Below are positions 1 to 10,279 of a stretch of DNA of 64,000 nt, one piece after another. Made by a program: the position numbers and the translations under genes. Position 1 is the stretch's first letter; each line of letters opens with the position of its first letter. The notes beneath the pieces were generated by a model. The model saw only the letters and a list, made by a program, of their open reading frames with translations, was not told where the DNA came from and searched no databases. The stretch covers positions 1 through 64,000 of the forward strand of contig NZ_LDOV01000011.1 of NCBI RefSeq assembly GCF_001029435.1, given 5' to 3'. This stretch comes from Photobacterium aphoticum. Its GTDB lineage: Bacteria > Pseudomonadota > Gammaproteobacteria > Enterobacterales > Vibrionaceae.

Positions 1-21
1 CGAATCTCTCCACCCCTGCCA
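1..21 (+). tRNA. tRNA-Trp, 3' end only (cut by window edge)
   Basis: The first 21 bases match the end of the T arm, the acceptor stem and CCA of the complete tRNA-Trp at 381-457 without a difference. The rest lies left of the window. A hairpin terminator follows directly. The isotype is inferred from identity with the second copy, because the anticodon is not visible. Confidence 0.75.
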
Positions 22-29
22 AATTTAAA

Positions 30-57
30 GCCTCAGCAGAAATGCTGGGGCTTTTTT
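30..57 (+). terminator. Rho-independent terminator after the first tRNA
   Basis: A 9-bp stem (one G-U pair) with a GAAA loop is followed by six T. It is nearly the same sequence as the terminator at 468-494, so the tRNA and its terminator look duplicated as one unit. Confidence 0.8.
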
Positions 58-90
58 ACGTTTGGTGTTTTGTGGTGGTGAATATTTCGG

Positions 91-220
91 CCATTGGCAG
101 AGCTGCGGATTCCGCCATACCGAACATCAGCGCGTGTTGGGATAACTAGGCGTCCCCCAGGAACACCAGCCAGCTTGGTAGCAAGCCCTATCAAATCTCT
201 GGAATGCCAGTCCACCCCTG
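91..220 (+). pseudogene. Decayed tRNA-Trp-like sequence
   Basis: Blocks of the tRNA-Trp gene appear here in the correct order but separated by unrelated bases. 91-113 matches the D arm and anticodon 5' stem with one deletion and one change. 131-142 matches the anticodon 3' stem and variable region. 191-200 and 211-220 match the T arm and acceptor 3' strand. The acceptor 5' strand is missing and the cloverleaf cannot form. It lies between two tRNA-Trp genes, so a broken middle copy of a tandem array is the simplest reading. Short open frames across it look spurious. Confidence 0.45.
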
Positions 221-339
221 TCACCTTCGAAAGCCTCGTTCTTTCCGCTTATTTCAATGCTATGGGTGGTACCTGCATTAGTACGTTGTCTTTATTGCGA
301 CTTTCTACGGATACTGTGAGTGACCCCTCGAATTTTCAT

Positions 340-367
340 TTGCAGTTTGAGCGTGGATCCGTAAGAT
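340..367 (+). promoter_or_regulatory. Possible promoter of tRNA-Trp
   Basis: TTGCAG at 340-345 and TAAGAT at 362-367 are 16 bases apart, with the tRNA starting 13 bases further on. The fit to a sigma-70 promoter is moderate. It would let the second tRNA be transcribed independently of the first. Confidence 0.35.
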
Positions 368-380
368 ACACACAAACATT

Positions 381-457
<77 letters not shown>

Positions 458-467
458 GATTCTAAAG

Positions 468-494
468 CCTCAGCAGAAATGCTGAGGTTTTTTT
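468..494 (+). terminator. Rho-independent terminator after tRNA-Trp
   Basis: Perfect 8-bp stem CCTCAGCA/TGCTGAGG with GAAA loop, followed by seven T. Confidence 0.85.
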
Positions 495-504
495 ATACCT
501 AAAC

Positions 505-537
505 AAAAGGCTCTCGTCTTACGACGAGAGCCTTTTG
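505..537. terminator. Bidirectional terminator between tRNA-Trp and crcB
   Basis: A perfect 14-bp inverted repeat (505-518 / 523-536, loop TTAC) begins with AAAA and ends with TTTT, so it can stop transcription from both sides. On the minus strand it lies just after the crcB stop codon. Confidence 0.85.
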
Positions 538-563
538 TTGTTTCTGGGCACGACACGATGGGC

Positions 564-947
564 TTAGCTTTTCATCATCAGTTGGTAACCGATAAAGCAG
601 GCGGTAATGCTGAGCGTGACGTTGAGCAGGATATTGAGGCCGGCTTTAATGAAGTCACCTTGTTGCATCAAAATAACATTGTCCATGGAAAAGGTGGAGA
701 ACGTAGTGAGGGCGCCAAGAAAGCCTAAGCCAATCAGTGGGCGGGCAGGGACGGCTCCTATCATGCCCTGGTTGAGGGCTGACATCATCAAGCCCATGAT
801 CATCGAGCCTACCACGTTGACCACCAGTGTGCCGTACGGAAAACCGCGTCCGAACAGGGACACACAAAGTTCAGAAATTAAATAACGGGAGCAAGCACCG
901 AATGCCCCGCCCAGGGCGATCAGCCCCAGAAAAATGAACTGGTTCAT
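564..947 (-). CDS. crcB: Fluoride ion channel CrcB/Fluc
   Basis: 127 residues, normal for the family. Small four-helix inner-membrane protein that works as an antiparallel dimer and lets fluoride leave the cell. Family signatures are visible: GGAFGACSRY near residues 13-22, GTLVVNVVGS at 39-48 with the conserved Asn44, and GALTTFSTF at 78-86, which holds the phenylalanines lining the pore. The gene is single, ends in a shared terminator and is divergent from the stress protein at 1135. I looked upstream for a fluoride riboswitch and did not see its conserved core. Confidence 0.95.
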   Translation of the reverse strand: MNQFIFLGLIALGGAFGACSRYLISELCVSLFGRGFPYGTLVVNVVGSMIMGLMMSALNQGMIGAVPARPLIGLGFLGALTTFSTFSMDNVILMQQGDFIKAGLNILLNVTLSITACFIGYQLMMKS

Positions 948-1134
948 TGGGATCTCATTGGGTAAGTAAAGAATGCCATACTAATACCATGTTCTGGCCG
1001 TCACGATTACCTTCAGACGGTGATATTTTTGCAATCATTGATTGAGCTGTATATTGCTATGCCGTCTCGGGTGTACGCTGCCTGTTAGGTATAGCATGGT
1101 GTTAAGCATATTGTTGAGATCAAAGGAGAGAATC

Positions 1135-1557
1135 ATGGCACTTTATCCCACAGTCTTAGTGGCGGTTAATCCTGATGATAACGAAGCCCATCGGTTAGTG
1201 GTGAAAGCGGCTGTGGTCGCCGAGCAAAACAATGCCGAATTGCATTTGGCCTTTGTGGAGCCGGGTATGGGGAATGTGAGTTTTGCGGATGCAGAATTAG
1301 AGCTGGATGCCGTGCACGACACTTTGGCGCAACGACGCCGACAACAACTTATGGCGCTGGCATCACAGTCACCGTATCACGTGAGTGGTATTCATTTAGC
1401 GAACGGGGATGTGATCAAGCATTTGGTCGCATTGGCTGACACACTGGAAGCCAGTTTGGTGATCATTGGATGCCGTAAATCTGGCATTCATTGGTTGGGT
1501 GATGTAGGTCATGCCTTGTCACAGCATATCCGTGGTGATGTGCTGATGTGTCAGTGA
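1135..1557 (+). CDS. Universal stress protein family protein
   Basis: 140 residues, the size of a single Usp domain. The N-terminal strand (TVLVAVNPDD) and the C-terminal VIIGCRKSGIHWLGDVG region match the UspA fold. The glycine-rich nucleotide loop is altered from the usual GxxGxxxxxxGS, so ATP binding is uncertain. Start ATG 1135 is preceded by AAAGGAGAG; an upstream in-frame start at 1042 would add unrelated residues. A second, closer UspA relative lies at 45090-45512. Role in stress survival is inferred from the family. Confidence 0.85.
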   Translation: MALYPTVLVAVNPDDNEAHRLVVKAAVVAEQNNAELHLAFVEPGMGNVSFADAELELDAVHDTLAQRRRQQLMALASQSPYHVSGIHLANGDVIKHLVALADTLEASLVIIGCRKSGIHWLGDVGHALSQHIRGDVLMCQ

Positions 1558-1621
1558 TCACAAACAAAGTGCGAATGTCGTAGGGTTTGTGACTGAGAGT
1601 CGGTGAAACGGGTCTTTCCGG

Positions 1622-1650
1622 TTGATGATGCTGAGTGGCTTACTTATACT
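1622..1650 (+). promoter_or_regulatory. Promoter of the thiamine operon
   Basis: TTGATG (1622-1627) and TATACT (1645-1650) are 17 bases apart, a good sigma-70 match. Transcription would start near 1657, at the first bases of the riboswitch, which supports this placement. Confidence 0.65.
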
Positions 1651-1657
1651 CGAGACT

Positions 1658-1742
1658 CAACTTGTCGGAGTGCCACTTGGCTGAGACCGCATTGCGGGAT
1701 CCGTAGAACCTGATCAGGCTAATACCTGCGAAGGGAACAAGA
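1658..1742 (+). promoter_or_regulatory. TPP riboswitch (THI element) controlling thiC operon
   Basis: The conserved THI-box blocks are present in order: CGGAGTGCC near 1666, GGCTGAGA at 1679-1686, GGATCCG at 1697-1703, AGAACCTGAT at 1705-1714, and CTAATACCTGCGAAGGGA at 1719-1736. Flanking CTTGT and ACAAG bases form stem P1. It binds thiamine pyrophosphate in the nascent RNA and lowers expression of the downstream operon. About 146 bases separate it from thiC, leaving room for an expression platform. Confidence 0.95.
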
Positions 1743-1807
1743 GAATGTTATCTGTATTGCCATGTCATCCTTTTTACTTGGTCAGCGTGGCTGCAGTTTC
1801 AGATGAT

Positions 1808-1837
1808 GCTACACCCCCTACGTGTAGCCTCTTGTTT
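1808..1837 (+). terminator. Possible expression-platform terminator of the TPP riboswitch
   Basis: A 7-bp stem GCTACAC/GTGTAGC (1808-1814, 1822-1828) is followed by a T-rich stretch. It lies between the aptamer and thiC. The T tract is broken by C and G, so termination strength is uncertain; it could also be a plain leader hairpin. Confidence 0.4.
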
Positions 1838-1876
1838 ACGCACCCATCCGTCAAGCAACTTTCCCTAATGGATTAA

Positions 1877-3831
<1,955 letters not shown>

Positions 3832-3832
<1 letters not shown>

Positions 3833-5091
3833 TGAACGCAGTCTGTTTACCCGATCATCTGACGCCGCTATTGATGCACTTAGAGCCGCTGCTGGCAGCG
3901 GCGGAGCATTATGCACTGGGCGAGCCCGTGCAACTGGCGTGGAGCGAATCGGCAGTGGTAGACATGGATGTGGACGGGCGACGTTTTACGGTGGCGTTTG
4001 ATGCGCCAGAGCCCGTCAATCAAGAGGATGACGTGACGGGTTATGTGGTGCATGACCAGTGGTTAGCACCGTATCCGACGTTAACGGACATCCAGCAGCA
4101 GGTCGCAGCGACCCCCTCGATGGTGGTGTGTGGCTTACCGACCGAGCAAGGGTGTGTCGATGTGTGGCATCACGACGGTGAAGCCCGTGCAGTGTATTGC
4201 CACCACACCGGTGCGTGTGATGCGCAGCGGGCCATGTTGCTCGCGGCATTGGCATTAGATTACCCGTTGGAAGATGCGGTGACGTTGGCGCGTGCTTATG
4301 CCCGTCGCTATGTGTTTGCGACCGATGGCGATGCGGGGCCGACATGGCCGGTTGATCACCGTCTGTTCCCGCGTCCGCTGACCGCCAATCACCCTGAAGT
4401 GGTCGACTTGGGCTGGCAGTGCACAGCAACGGCGGTAGCCGCGTTTGCCCCGGTTGATCGCACCAAGCTGGCACTGTATCCGGTGGTGGACTCGGCCGAG
4501 TGGGTGGAAAAGGTGCTGGCGAGTGGTGTGATGACGACCCAGCTTCGTATCAAAGATCCACAAGCACCGGCCTTATCGTCGCAAATTGCCCGTATTGTGG
4601 CAGCCGGAGAAGCTCATCAGGCACAGGTCTTTGTGAATGATTACTGGCAACTGGCGATTGAGCACGGCGCGTATGGCGTGCACTTGGGGCAAGAAGATCT
4701 GGAAACTGCCGACTTGGCAGCGATTGCCGAGGCGGGTCTGCGTTTAGGCCTCTCAACGCACGGTTACTATGAAATCCTGCGTGCGGCCGAGTTTTCGCCG
4801 AGCTACATCGCACTGGGCCATATTTTCCCGACCACCACCAAAAGCATGCCGTCTAAACCGCAGGGGGTGAATCGTCTGGCGTTGTACCAAAAGTTGATTG
4901 GTGATGCGTTCCCGACCGTCGCGATCGGTGGGATTGATTTGAGTCGTGCCGAAAAAGTGTGGCGTACCGGTGTCAGCAGTGTGGCTGTGGTGCGGGCGAT
5001 CACCGAAGCCGAAGATACCGCTCAAGCAGTGGCAGATTTTCAACAGGTGTTGGTGCGCGAGGTCAAGGGAGTGCCCGACCATGATCAGTGA
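3832..5091 (+). CDS. thiE: Thiamine-phosphate synthase ThiE with N-terminal degenerate kinase-like domain
   Basis: 419 residues, about twice a normal ThiE. Residues about 212-410 are the TIM-barrel TMP synthase that joins pyrimidine and thiazole units: QLRIKD near 236, FVNDYWQLA, GVHLGQED, STHGYYE, ALGHIFPTTTK, and the phosphate-binding AIGGID. Residues 1-205 do not belong to ThiE. Their second half (VVCGLPTEQGCVDVWHHDG, then a helix LDYPLEDAVTLARAYARRYV) looks like the end of a ribokinase-fold ThiD, but the GTGC anion-hole motif is replaced by HTGAC, so kinase activity is doubtful. No separate thiD occurs in the window. Overlaps thiF by 11 bases. Confidence 0.92.
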
Positions 5092-5863
5092 TCAGGCGTT
5101 TTTACGCTATAGCCGGCAGATCATGCTGCCGGAGATCGGCGAACAGGGGCAGACGGATCTGGCCAATGCGCAGGTGCTGATCGTGGGTGCGGGCGGACTG
5201 GGCTCTGCCGCCGCCTTGTATTTGGCCGGTGCCGGTGTGGGGCAGGTTGTGATCGCGGATGACGATCGGCTGGAAGTGTCTAATTTACCGCGTCAGGTGC
5301 TTTACCGGGAAGCCGATATTGGTCAACCGAAAGCGGTGCAGGCGGCGGCGCAATTGCAGGCGCTTAACCCGTTGGTGCGGGTGCGGGCGGCGAATGCCCG
5401 TTTGGCGGGCGAACGTCTGGCGCTGGAAGTGGCGCAAGCGGATGTGGTACTGGATTGCTCGGATAATCTGGCTACCCGCCATGCGGTCAGTCAGGCGTGT
5501 TATCGCGCCCGTAAACCGCTCATTGCCGGGGCGGCGATCCGCTGGCACGGACAGCTTATGGCGTTTGATTTTCGCCAAGGCAAGGGGCCGTGTTACCACT
5601 GCCTCTTTCCCCTGCCGGATGCGTCCTCATCCGCCGGACCACAAAATTGCAGTACCGGCGGCGTGGCAGGCCCCGTGGTCGGCAACATCGGTACTCTGCA
5701 AGCGCTGGAAGCCCTGAAAGTACTAACCGGAGCGGGGAGTGTTGCGTTTTCCCGTCTGCAAAATTTTGATGGCCTGACCCTACAGTGGCAATCATTTCAT
5801 TTCACACAAGACACATCGTGCCCGGTTTGTGGCCCGTCCGTGTCACAACAAGAGCAATGTTGA
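5081..5863 (+). CDS. thiF: ThiS adenylyltransferase ThiF
   Basis: 260 residues, E1-like fold. It adenylates the C-terminal glycine of ThiS so that sulfur can be loaded. The ATP loop GAGGLGSAAAL is near residues 36-46, DCSDN near 125, and zinc-binding CxxC pairs lie near 170 (CYHC) and 246 (CPVC). The conserved Cys sits in NCSTGGVAGPVVG near 190. ATG 5081 has AAGGGA upstream and starts inside thiE; a longer reading from 4946 would run in thiE sequence and is not homologous. Stop and thiS start overlap (TGATG). Confidence 0.95.
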   Translation: MISDQAFLRYSRQIMLPEIGEQGQTDLANAQVLIVGAGGLGSAAALYLAGAGVGQVVIADDDRLEVSNLPRQVLYREADIGQPKAVQAAAQLQALNPLVRVRAANARLAGERLALEVAQADVVLDCSDNLATRHAVSQACYRARKPLIAGAAIRWHGQLMAFDFRQGKGPCYHCLFPLPDASSSAGPQNCSTGGVAGPVVGNIGTLQALEALKVLTGAGSVAFSRLQNFDGLTLQWQSFHFTQDTSCPVCGPSVSQQEQC

Positions 5864-6072
5864 TGTCAACAATAGCGTTAATGGTGAATGACAAGGCAAT
5901 GGACGTCCCGCCAGGGATCTCATTACATGCCTTATTGGAGCAACTGGCGATGCCGCTTCAGGCAACCGCTGTGGCTGTGAATGAAGAGATTGTCTCGCGC
6001 CCGTCGTGGGAGACAACCGTGCTGAGTGACGGGGATCGTATTGCCCTGTTCCAAGCGATAGCAGGAGGCTGA
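5863..6072 (+). CDS. thiS: Sulfur carrier protein ThiS
   Basis: 69 residues ending in the Gly-Gly tail (QAIAGG) that is adenylated by ThiF and then made into a thiocarboxylate. Ubiquitin-like fold; it gives sulfur to ThiG for the thiazole ring. The start ATG 5863 overlaps the thiF stop and gives the usual length; a possible ATG at 5857 would add only two residues. The stop is one base before thiG. Confidence 0.95.
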   Translation: MSTIALMVNDKAMDVPPGISLHALLEQLAMPLQATAVAVNEEIVSRPSWETTVLSDGDRIALFQAIAGG

Positions 6073-6073
6073 G

Positions 6074-6844
6074 ATGCTCACAATTGCAGATAAGACGTTT
6101 TCCTCCCGTCTGTTTACCGGGACGGGTAAATACGCCAACCGCCAGACCATGGCCTCGTCCATTATTGCCTCGGGATCGGAATTGGTCACCATGGCACTCA
6201 AGCGCGTCGATATCGACAAGCGGGACGATGACATTCTGGCGCCGTTGATGGAAGCGGGCGTGAATTTACTGCCGAACACATCGGGCGCGAAAAATGCCAA
6301 AGAAGCGGTGTTTGCCGCGCAGTTGGCCCGCTCGGCACTCGGCACAAACTGGTTGAAATTGGAAATCCATCCGGATCCGAAATACCTGATGCCCGATCCG
6401 ATCGAAACCCTGAAAGCGGCAGAGAAGCTGGTACAGGAAGGCTTTATTGTTCTGCCTTACTGTCATGCTGATCCGGTGTTGTGTAAACGTCTGGAAGAAG
6501 TCGGCTGTGCGGCGGTGATGCCCTTGGGGGCGCCGATTGGCACTAACAAAGGGCTGGCATCGCGTGATTTTCTTGAAATCATCATCGATCAGGCGCGGGT
6601 ACCGGTGATTGTGGATGCGGGGATCGGGGCACCGTCCCATGCGGCAGAAGCGATGGAAATGGGCGCCGATGCGGTCTTGGTGAACACCGCCATTGCGGCT
6701 GCTGCCGATCCGATTGCCATGGGCCGTGCGTTCAAGCTGGCGGTGGAAGGCGGGCGTATGGCGTATGAGGCCGGGCTGGCTGGAACGGTGAATCATGCCA
6801 TTGCCTCGAGTCCGTTGACGGCGTTTTTGGCGCAGCCTGCATAA
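6074..6844 (+). CDS. thiG: Thiazole synthase ThiG
   Basis: 256 residues, full length. TIM-barrel enzyme that condenses 1-deoxyxylulose 5-phosphate, dehydroglycine and ThiS thiocarboxylate into the thiazole phosphate. The Schiff-base lysine is Lys95 in [30 protein letters not shown] and VLVNTAIA form the phosphate-binding end. Tightly packed with thiS before and thiH after, whose products supply its two substrates. Confidence 0.97.
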   Translation: MLTIADKTFSSRLFTGTGKYANRQTMASSIIASGSELVTMALKRVDIDKRDDDILAPLMEAGVNLLPNTSGAKNAKEAVFAAQLARSALGTNWLKLEIHPDPKYLMPDPIETLKAAEKLVQEGFIVLPYCHADPVLCKRLEEVGCAAVMPLGAPIGTNKGLASRDFLEIIIDQARVPVIVDAGIGAPSHAAEAMEMGADAVLVNTAIAAAADPIAMGRAFKLAVEGGRMAYEAGLAGTVNHAIASSPLTAFLAQPA

Positions 6845-6855
6845 AGGAGCGTGTG

Positions 6856-7968
6856 ATGAGTTTTGTTGATGTGTGGCAGCGTCTGGAATGGGATGATATT
6901 CGTTTGTCGATCTACAGCAAGACGGCGGCGGATGTGGAGCGGGCGCTGCGCAAACCCAAGCGCGATTTGGAGGATTTCAAAGCCCTGATCTCGCCAGCGG
7001 CGGAGCCGTATCTGGAGCAAATTGCCCAGCAATCGGCCGCCCTGACCCGCAAGCGGTTCGGTCATACCATGTCTTTTTATGTCCCGCTTTATTTGTCGAA
7101 CCTGTGTGCCAATGCGTGTACCTACTGCGGGTTTTCCATGGAGAACCGGATCAAGCGACGCACACTGAATGTGGCGGAAATTGAGCGTGAATGCGCTGCC
7201 ATCAAAGCGATGCACTTTGACAATATTCTGCTGGTGACAGGCGAACATGAGCGCAAGGTGGGGATGGACTATTTCCGTCAGGCCCTGCCGGCGATCAAGG
7301 CGCAGTTCAACTATCTGGCGATGGAAGTGCAACCGATGGATCAGGCTGAGTACGCCGAGCTTAAAACGCTGGGGCTGGATGCGGTGATGGTGTATCAGGA
7401 AACCTATCATGCCGCGACCTATGCCGAGCATCACCTGCGCGGTAATAAGATGGACTTCCACTACCGTCTTGAAACACCGGATCGGCTGGCCCGTGCCGGT
7501 ATTGATAAAATCGGTATCGGCGCGTTGATCGGCTTGGATGAGTGGCGCACCGATTGCTTTTTTGTGGCGGCCCATCTGGATTATCTGGAGCGCACCTATT
7601 GGCAGACCCGCTATTCCATTTCGTTCCCGCGTTTGCGCCCGTGCGAAGGGGGGCTACAGCCCAAATCCATCATGACGGATAGCCAGTTGGTACAGCTGAT
7701 CTGTGCCTATCGTTTGTTGAACCCGGAAGTGGAATTGTCGTTGTCGACCCGTGAGTCCGCCCATTTTCGCGATAACGTGTTGCCACTGGGGATCACCTCG
7801 ATGTCGGCGGGGTCGAAAACCCAACCGGGTGGCTATGCGGATGATGAGCCGGAGCTGGAGCAATTTGCGATCAGTGATGAGCGGTCGGCAGCGCAGGTGG
7901 CAGAATCCGTAAAGCGCCATGGTTTTGAAGTGGTGTGGAAGGACTGGCACCGCGCCTATTCGGGCTAG
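6856..7968 (+). CDS. thiH: 2-iminoacetate synthase ThiH (tyrosine lyase)
   Basis: 370 residues. Radical SAM enzyme that cleaves tyrosine to dehydroglycine and p-cresol, supplying the glycine part of the thiazole. The cluster motif CANACTYC (C-x3-C-x2-C) lies near residues 84-91. ATG 6856 was chosen because AAAGGAG sits seven bases upstream; the GTG just before it is less likely. Last gene of the thi operon. Use of ThiH rather than the oxygen-dependent ThiO fits a facultative anaerobe. Confidence 0.96.
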   Translation: MSFVDVWQRLEWDDIRLSIYSKTAADVERALRKPKRDLEDFKALISPAAEPYLEQIAQQSAALTRKRFGHTMSFYVPLYLSNLCANACTYCGFSMENRIKRRTLNVAEIERECAAIKAMHFDNILLVTGEHERKVGMDYFRQALPAIKAQFNYLAMEVQPMDQAEYAELKTLGLDAVMVYQETYHAATYAEHHLRGNKMDFHYRLETPDRLARAGIDKIGIGALIGLDEWRTDCFFVAAHLDYLERTYWQTRYSISFPRLRPCEGGLQPKSIMTDSQLVQLICAYRLLNPEVELSLSTRESAHFRDNVLPLGITSMSAGSKTQPGGYADDEPELEQFAISDERSAAQVAESVKRHGFEVVWKDWHRAYSG

Positions 7969-8002
7969 TGGTTACCCCGATATACATGCCACCATAAAAA
8001 GA

Positions 8003-8035
8003 AAAACGCCCGTGAAAGACGGGCGTTTTGTTTTA
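8003..8035. terminator. Bidirectional terminator between thiH and the aminopeptidase gene
   Basis: Perfect 11-bp stem (8003-8013 / 8019-8029), loop GAAAG, with A and T tracts on both sides. Serves the converging thi operon and the minus-strand gene. Confidence 0.85.
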
Positions 8036-8063
8036 CTCTGTTTCTGTGTGACGTGCTGCTTTT

Positions 8064-8089
8064 GGCTTAGCGGCTTAGCGGCTTAGCGG
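8064..8089. repeat. 8-bp tandem repeat over the aminopeptidase stop codon
   Basis: GGCTTAGC occurs three times in direct succession. On the minus strand the second copy supplies the TAA stop of the gene at 8075-9862. Because 8 is not a multiple of three, a change in copy number could alter the C-terminal residues. Confidence 0.8.
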
Positions 8090-9862
8090 TGCAGTTGCCT
8101 GCTCAAGCCATGCTAAGTCGTCGCCTTCAAGGGCCGGACTGATCGCGGCAAACACGGTCTCGTGGTAGCGGTTCAGCCAAGCCAGCTCGCTGTCAGTCAT
8201 CAGTGAGATATCCACCAAACGGCGATCGATAGGCGCACGGGTCAGTGATTCAAAGCCCAGTACGTGCATGTCGCCGGCGGTTTCGATTTCCACCACTAAC
8301 TCCAGGTTTTCGATACGGATACCGAACGCATCGGCGCGGTAGTAGCCCGGCTCGTTAGACAGCACCATACCCGGCAGTAGCGCGGTTGGGTTGTACACTT
8401 TCGCGATACGCTGCGGGCCTTCATGCACACTCAGGAAGTGGCCGACACCGTGACCGGTACCGTGGTCGTAATCAAAGCCGTATGCCCACAGGTGCTGGCG
8501 CGCCAGTGCATCCAGTTGTGAGCCGGTCGTGCCTTTCGGGAAGCGCGCGGATGCCAAACCAATGTGGCCTTTCAGTACCAAGGTAAAGGTCTGCTTCACC
8601 TCATCGTTCGGGGTGCCGACAGCAATGGTACGGGTGATATCGGTGGTGCCGTCTGGGTACTGGCCGCCTGAATCTACCAGGTACACATTGTCCATCTCCA
8701 GCACACTTGGCGCAGGCTGGTTCAGGTGGTTGTAGTGACACATGGCCGCATTGGCGCCTGCGGCGGAAATGGTATCAAAGCTTACATCGGTACAGCTGCT
8801 GTCTTGGGCACGGAACTGCCACAGTTGATCCGACAGGGTGCCTTCATCAAGCAGGTTGCCTTGCGCGACTTGGCGATCAACCCAAGCGAGGAATTTCGAC
8901 ACCGCCACGCCATCGCGGATATGACAGGCTTTCATGCCCGCAATTTCCGTCGCGTTCTTGGCCGCTTTTGGCAATAAGCACGGATCCGCCGCATCAATCA
9001 GGGTGGCATTCGCCGCGCGCAGTACTTGGCTGGCCCACGCATTGCTGGTGGCCGGATCGACCAACACCGCTTTGCCGCCTAATTGCTGCAGGGCTGCTTC
9101 CAAGGCTTCAGGGGCGTGGACGCGTACGCCGTCGCCCACATGGCTGGCAAACTCGGCAGGCAGGCGTGCAGGGTCGATAAAGAAATCGACGCTGGCATCG
9201 GCATGAATGATCGCGGTTGAGAGCAATACCGGCAGGCTAGGCACATCGCTGCCACGCACGTTCAATAGCCAGGCAATGCTGTCGAGCTGAGTCAGCAGCG
9301 CCGCATCGGCTTTTTGCTTGGTGACGTTTGCGGCGATTTGCTGGCGTTTGTCTGCGCTGCTTTGGCCGACAAAATCCAGTCCCATCAGTTTGGCGTTCGA
9401 TAAGGTGGCGGCTGGACGGTCGTGCCAGAACAGCTCGATAGGGTTCTCGTCAATGCAGACCAATTCCAGTTCACCGGCCACCATAGCGGTGTGGCGGGTC
9501 AGCCACGCACTGCTGTGCAGACGGGCATCAATGGCCACTTTGCTGCCGGTTGGCAGGCGATCCAACGCCCATTGCATTGGCGGCTCTTCAATCAGGTGAC
9601 GGTATTCGTAGATGTCGCCCGGGACTTGCTTGCGCACTTGTACCACGTAGCGGCCATCGACAAACATCGCGGCACTGTCGCGCGCGATCACCGCCATACC
9701 CGCTGAGCCGGTAAAGCCGGTCGCCCAGTGCAGGCGCTCGTTGTGATCGGGAATGTATTCGCCGAGGTATTCATCTTCGTGGGGGATCAAAAGGGCGTCC
9801 AGTTGGTTGTCGACCAACCACTGACGGATCTGCCCAACGCGTTGTGCGATATCTGCTTGCAT
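8075..9862 (-). CDS. Aminopeptidase P family protein (X-prolyl aminopeptidase, M24B)
   Basis: 595 residues, the long three-domain form resembling eukaryotic-type XPNPEP1 rather than the shorter E. coli PepP (about 440). Two N-terminal creatinase-like domains precede a pita-bread metallopeptidase domain. Metal ligands and active-site segments are visible: GGQYPDGTTDITRTI near 394-408, HGTGHGVGHFLSVHEGP near 464-480, NEPGYYRADAFGIRIENLE near 501. It removes N-terminal residues before proline in the cytoplasm. The ATG has AAAGGAAAAG upstream. A long hairpin lies in its presumed leader (9909-9977). Confidence 0.9.
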   Translation of the reverse strand: MQADIAQRVGQIRQWLVDNQLDALLIPHEDEYLGEYIPDHNERLHWATGFTGSAGMAVIARDSAAMFVDGRYVVQVRKQVPGDIYEYRHLIEEPPMQWALDRLPTGSKVAIDARLHSSAWLTRHTAMVAGELELVCIDENPIELFWHDRPAATLSNAKLMGLDFVGQSSADKRQQIAANVTKQKADAALLTQLDSIAWLLNVRGSDVPSLPVLLSTAIIHADASVDFFIDPARLPAEFASHVGDGVRVHAPEALEAALQQLGGKAVLVDPATSNAWASQVLRAANATLIDAADPCLLPKAAKNATEIAGMKACHIRDGVAVSKFLAWVDRQVAQGNLLDEGTLSDQLWQFRAQDSSCTDVSFDTISAAGANAAMCHYNHLNQPAPSVLEMDNVYLVDSGGQYPDGTTDITRTIAVGTPNDEVKQTFTLVLKGHIGLASARFPKGTTGSQLDALARQHLWAYGFDYDHGTGHGVGHFLSVHEGPQRIAKVYNPTALLPGMVLSNEPGYYRADAFGIRIENLELVVEIETAGDMHVLGFESLTRAPIDRRLVDISLMTDSELAWLNRYHETVFAAISPALEGDDLAWLEQATAPLSR

Positions 9863-9908
9863 GTTCTTTTCCTTTCACTTGTCACCGTCCCTGTGACGGC
9901 ATAGATGC

Positions 9909-9977
9909 CAGCCTGAAGAGTTAACCGTTCCTGCCGCGACCACAGGGGGACGCGAGAACGCTTAACTGTTCAGGCTG
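9909..9977. repeat. 22-bp near-perfect inverted repeat upstream of the aminopeptidase gene
   Basis: Arms 9909-9930 and 9956-9977 are complementary at 20 of 22 positions, with a 25-base loop. It would form a stable hairpin in RNA, probably in the 5' leader of the minus-strand aminopeptidase gene (47 bases before its ATG). There is no long T run, so it does not look like a simple terminator. The rest of the 9863-10279 gap shows no gene. Confidence 0.75.
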
Positions 9978-10279
9978 ATCATCCTACGTTAGCGTGTTTG
10001 CCCTGTGGCTGCAATTGGTGGCAGCGAAATCGTGGGGGGAGAAAGGGTGTCCCCCTTGCAATGGGCTGCTTGTGGTCAGCAGGGGGAGTGAATATGGCAG
10101 CCGGAGGGGGCGTGGGCAGACAGACATGCTGCATGCAGAAAGGGTGAGCGGTATCTGGTGTGGTGATATTCCAAAAAGGAAATGGTGACTTGAATATAAA
10201 CCATTTCTATTCATATCAGGTTCGACGTAGACTGCCGCCATTCTTCGGACACTCCCTGCAATTGATGTAAGCAACGACT

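Noticed and set aside
948..1040. Fluoride riboswitch before crcB
   Set aside because: The conserved core of the crcB motif is not visible on the minus strand in this region.
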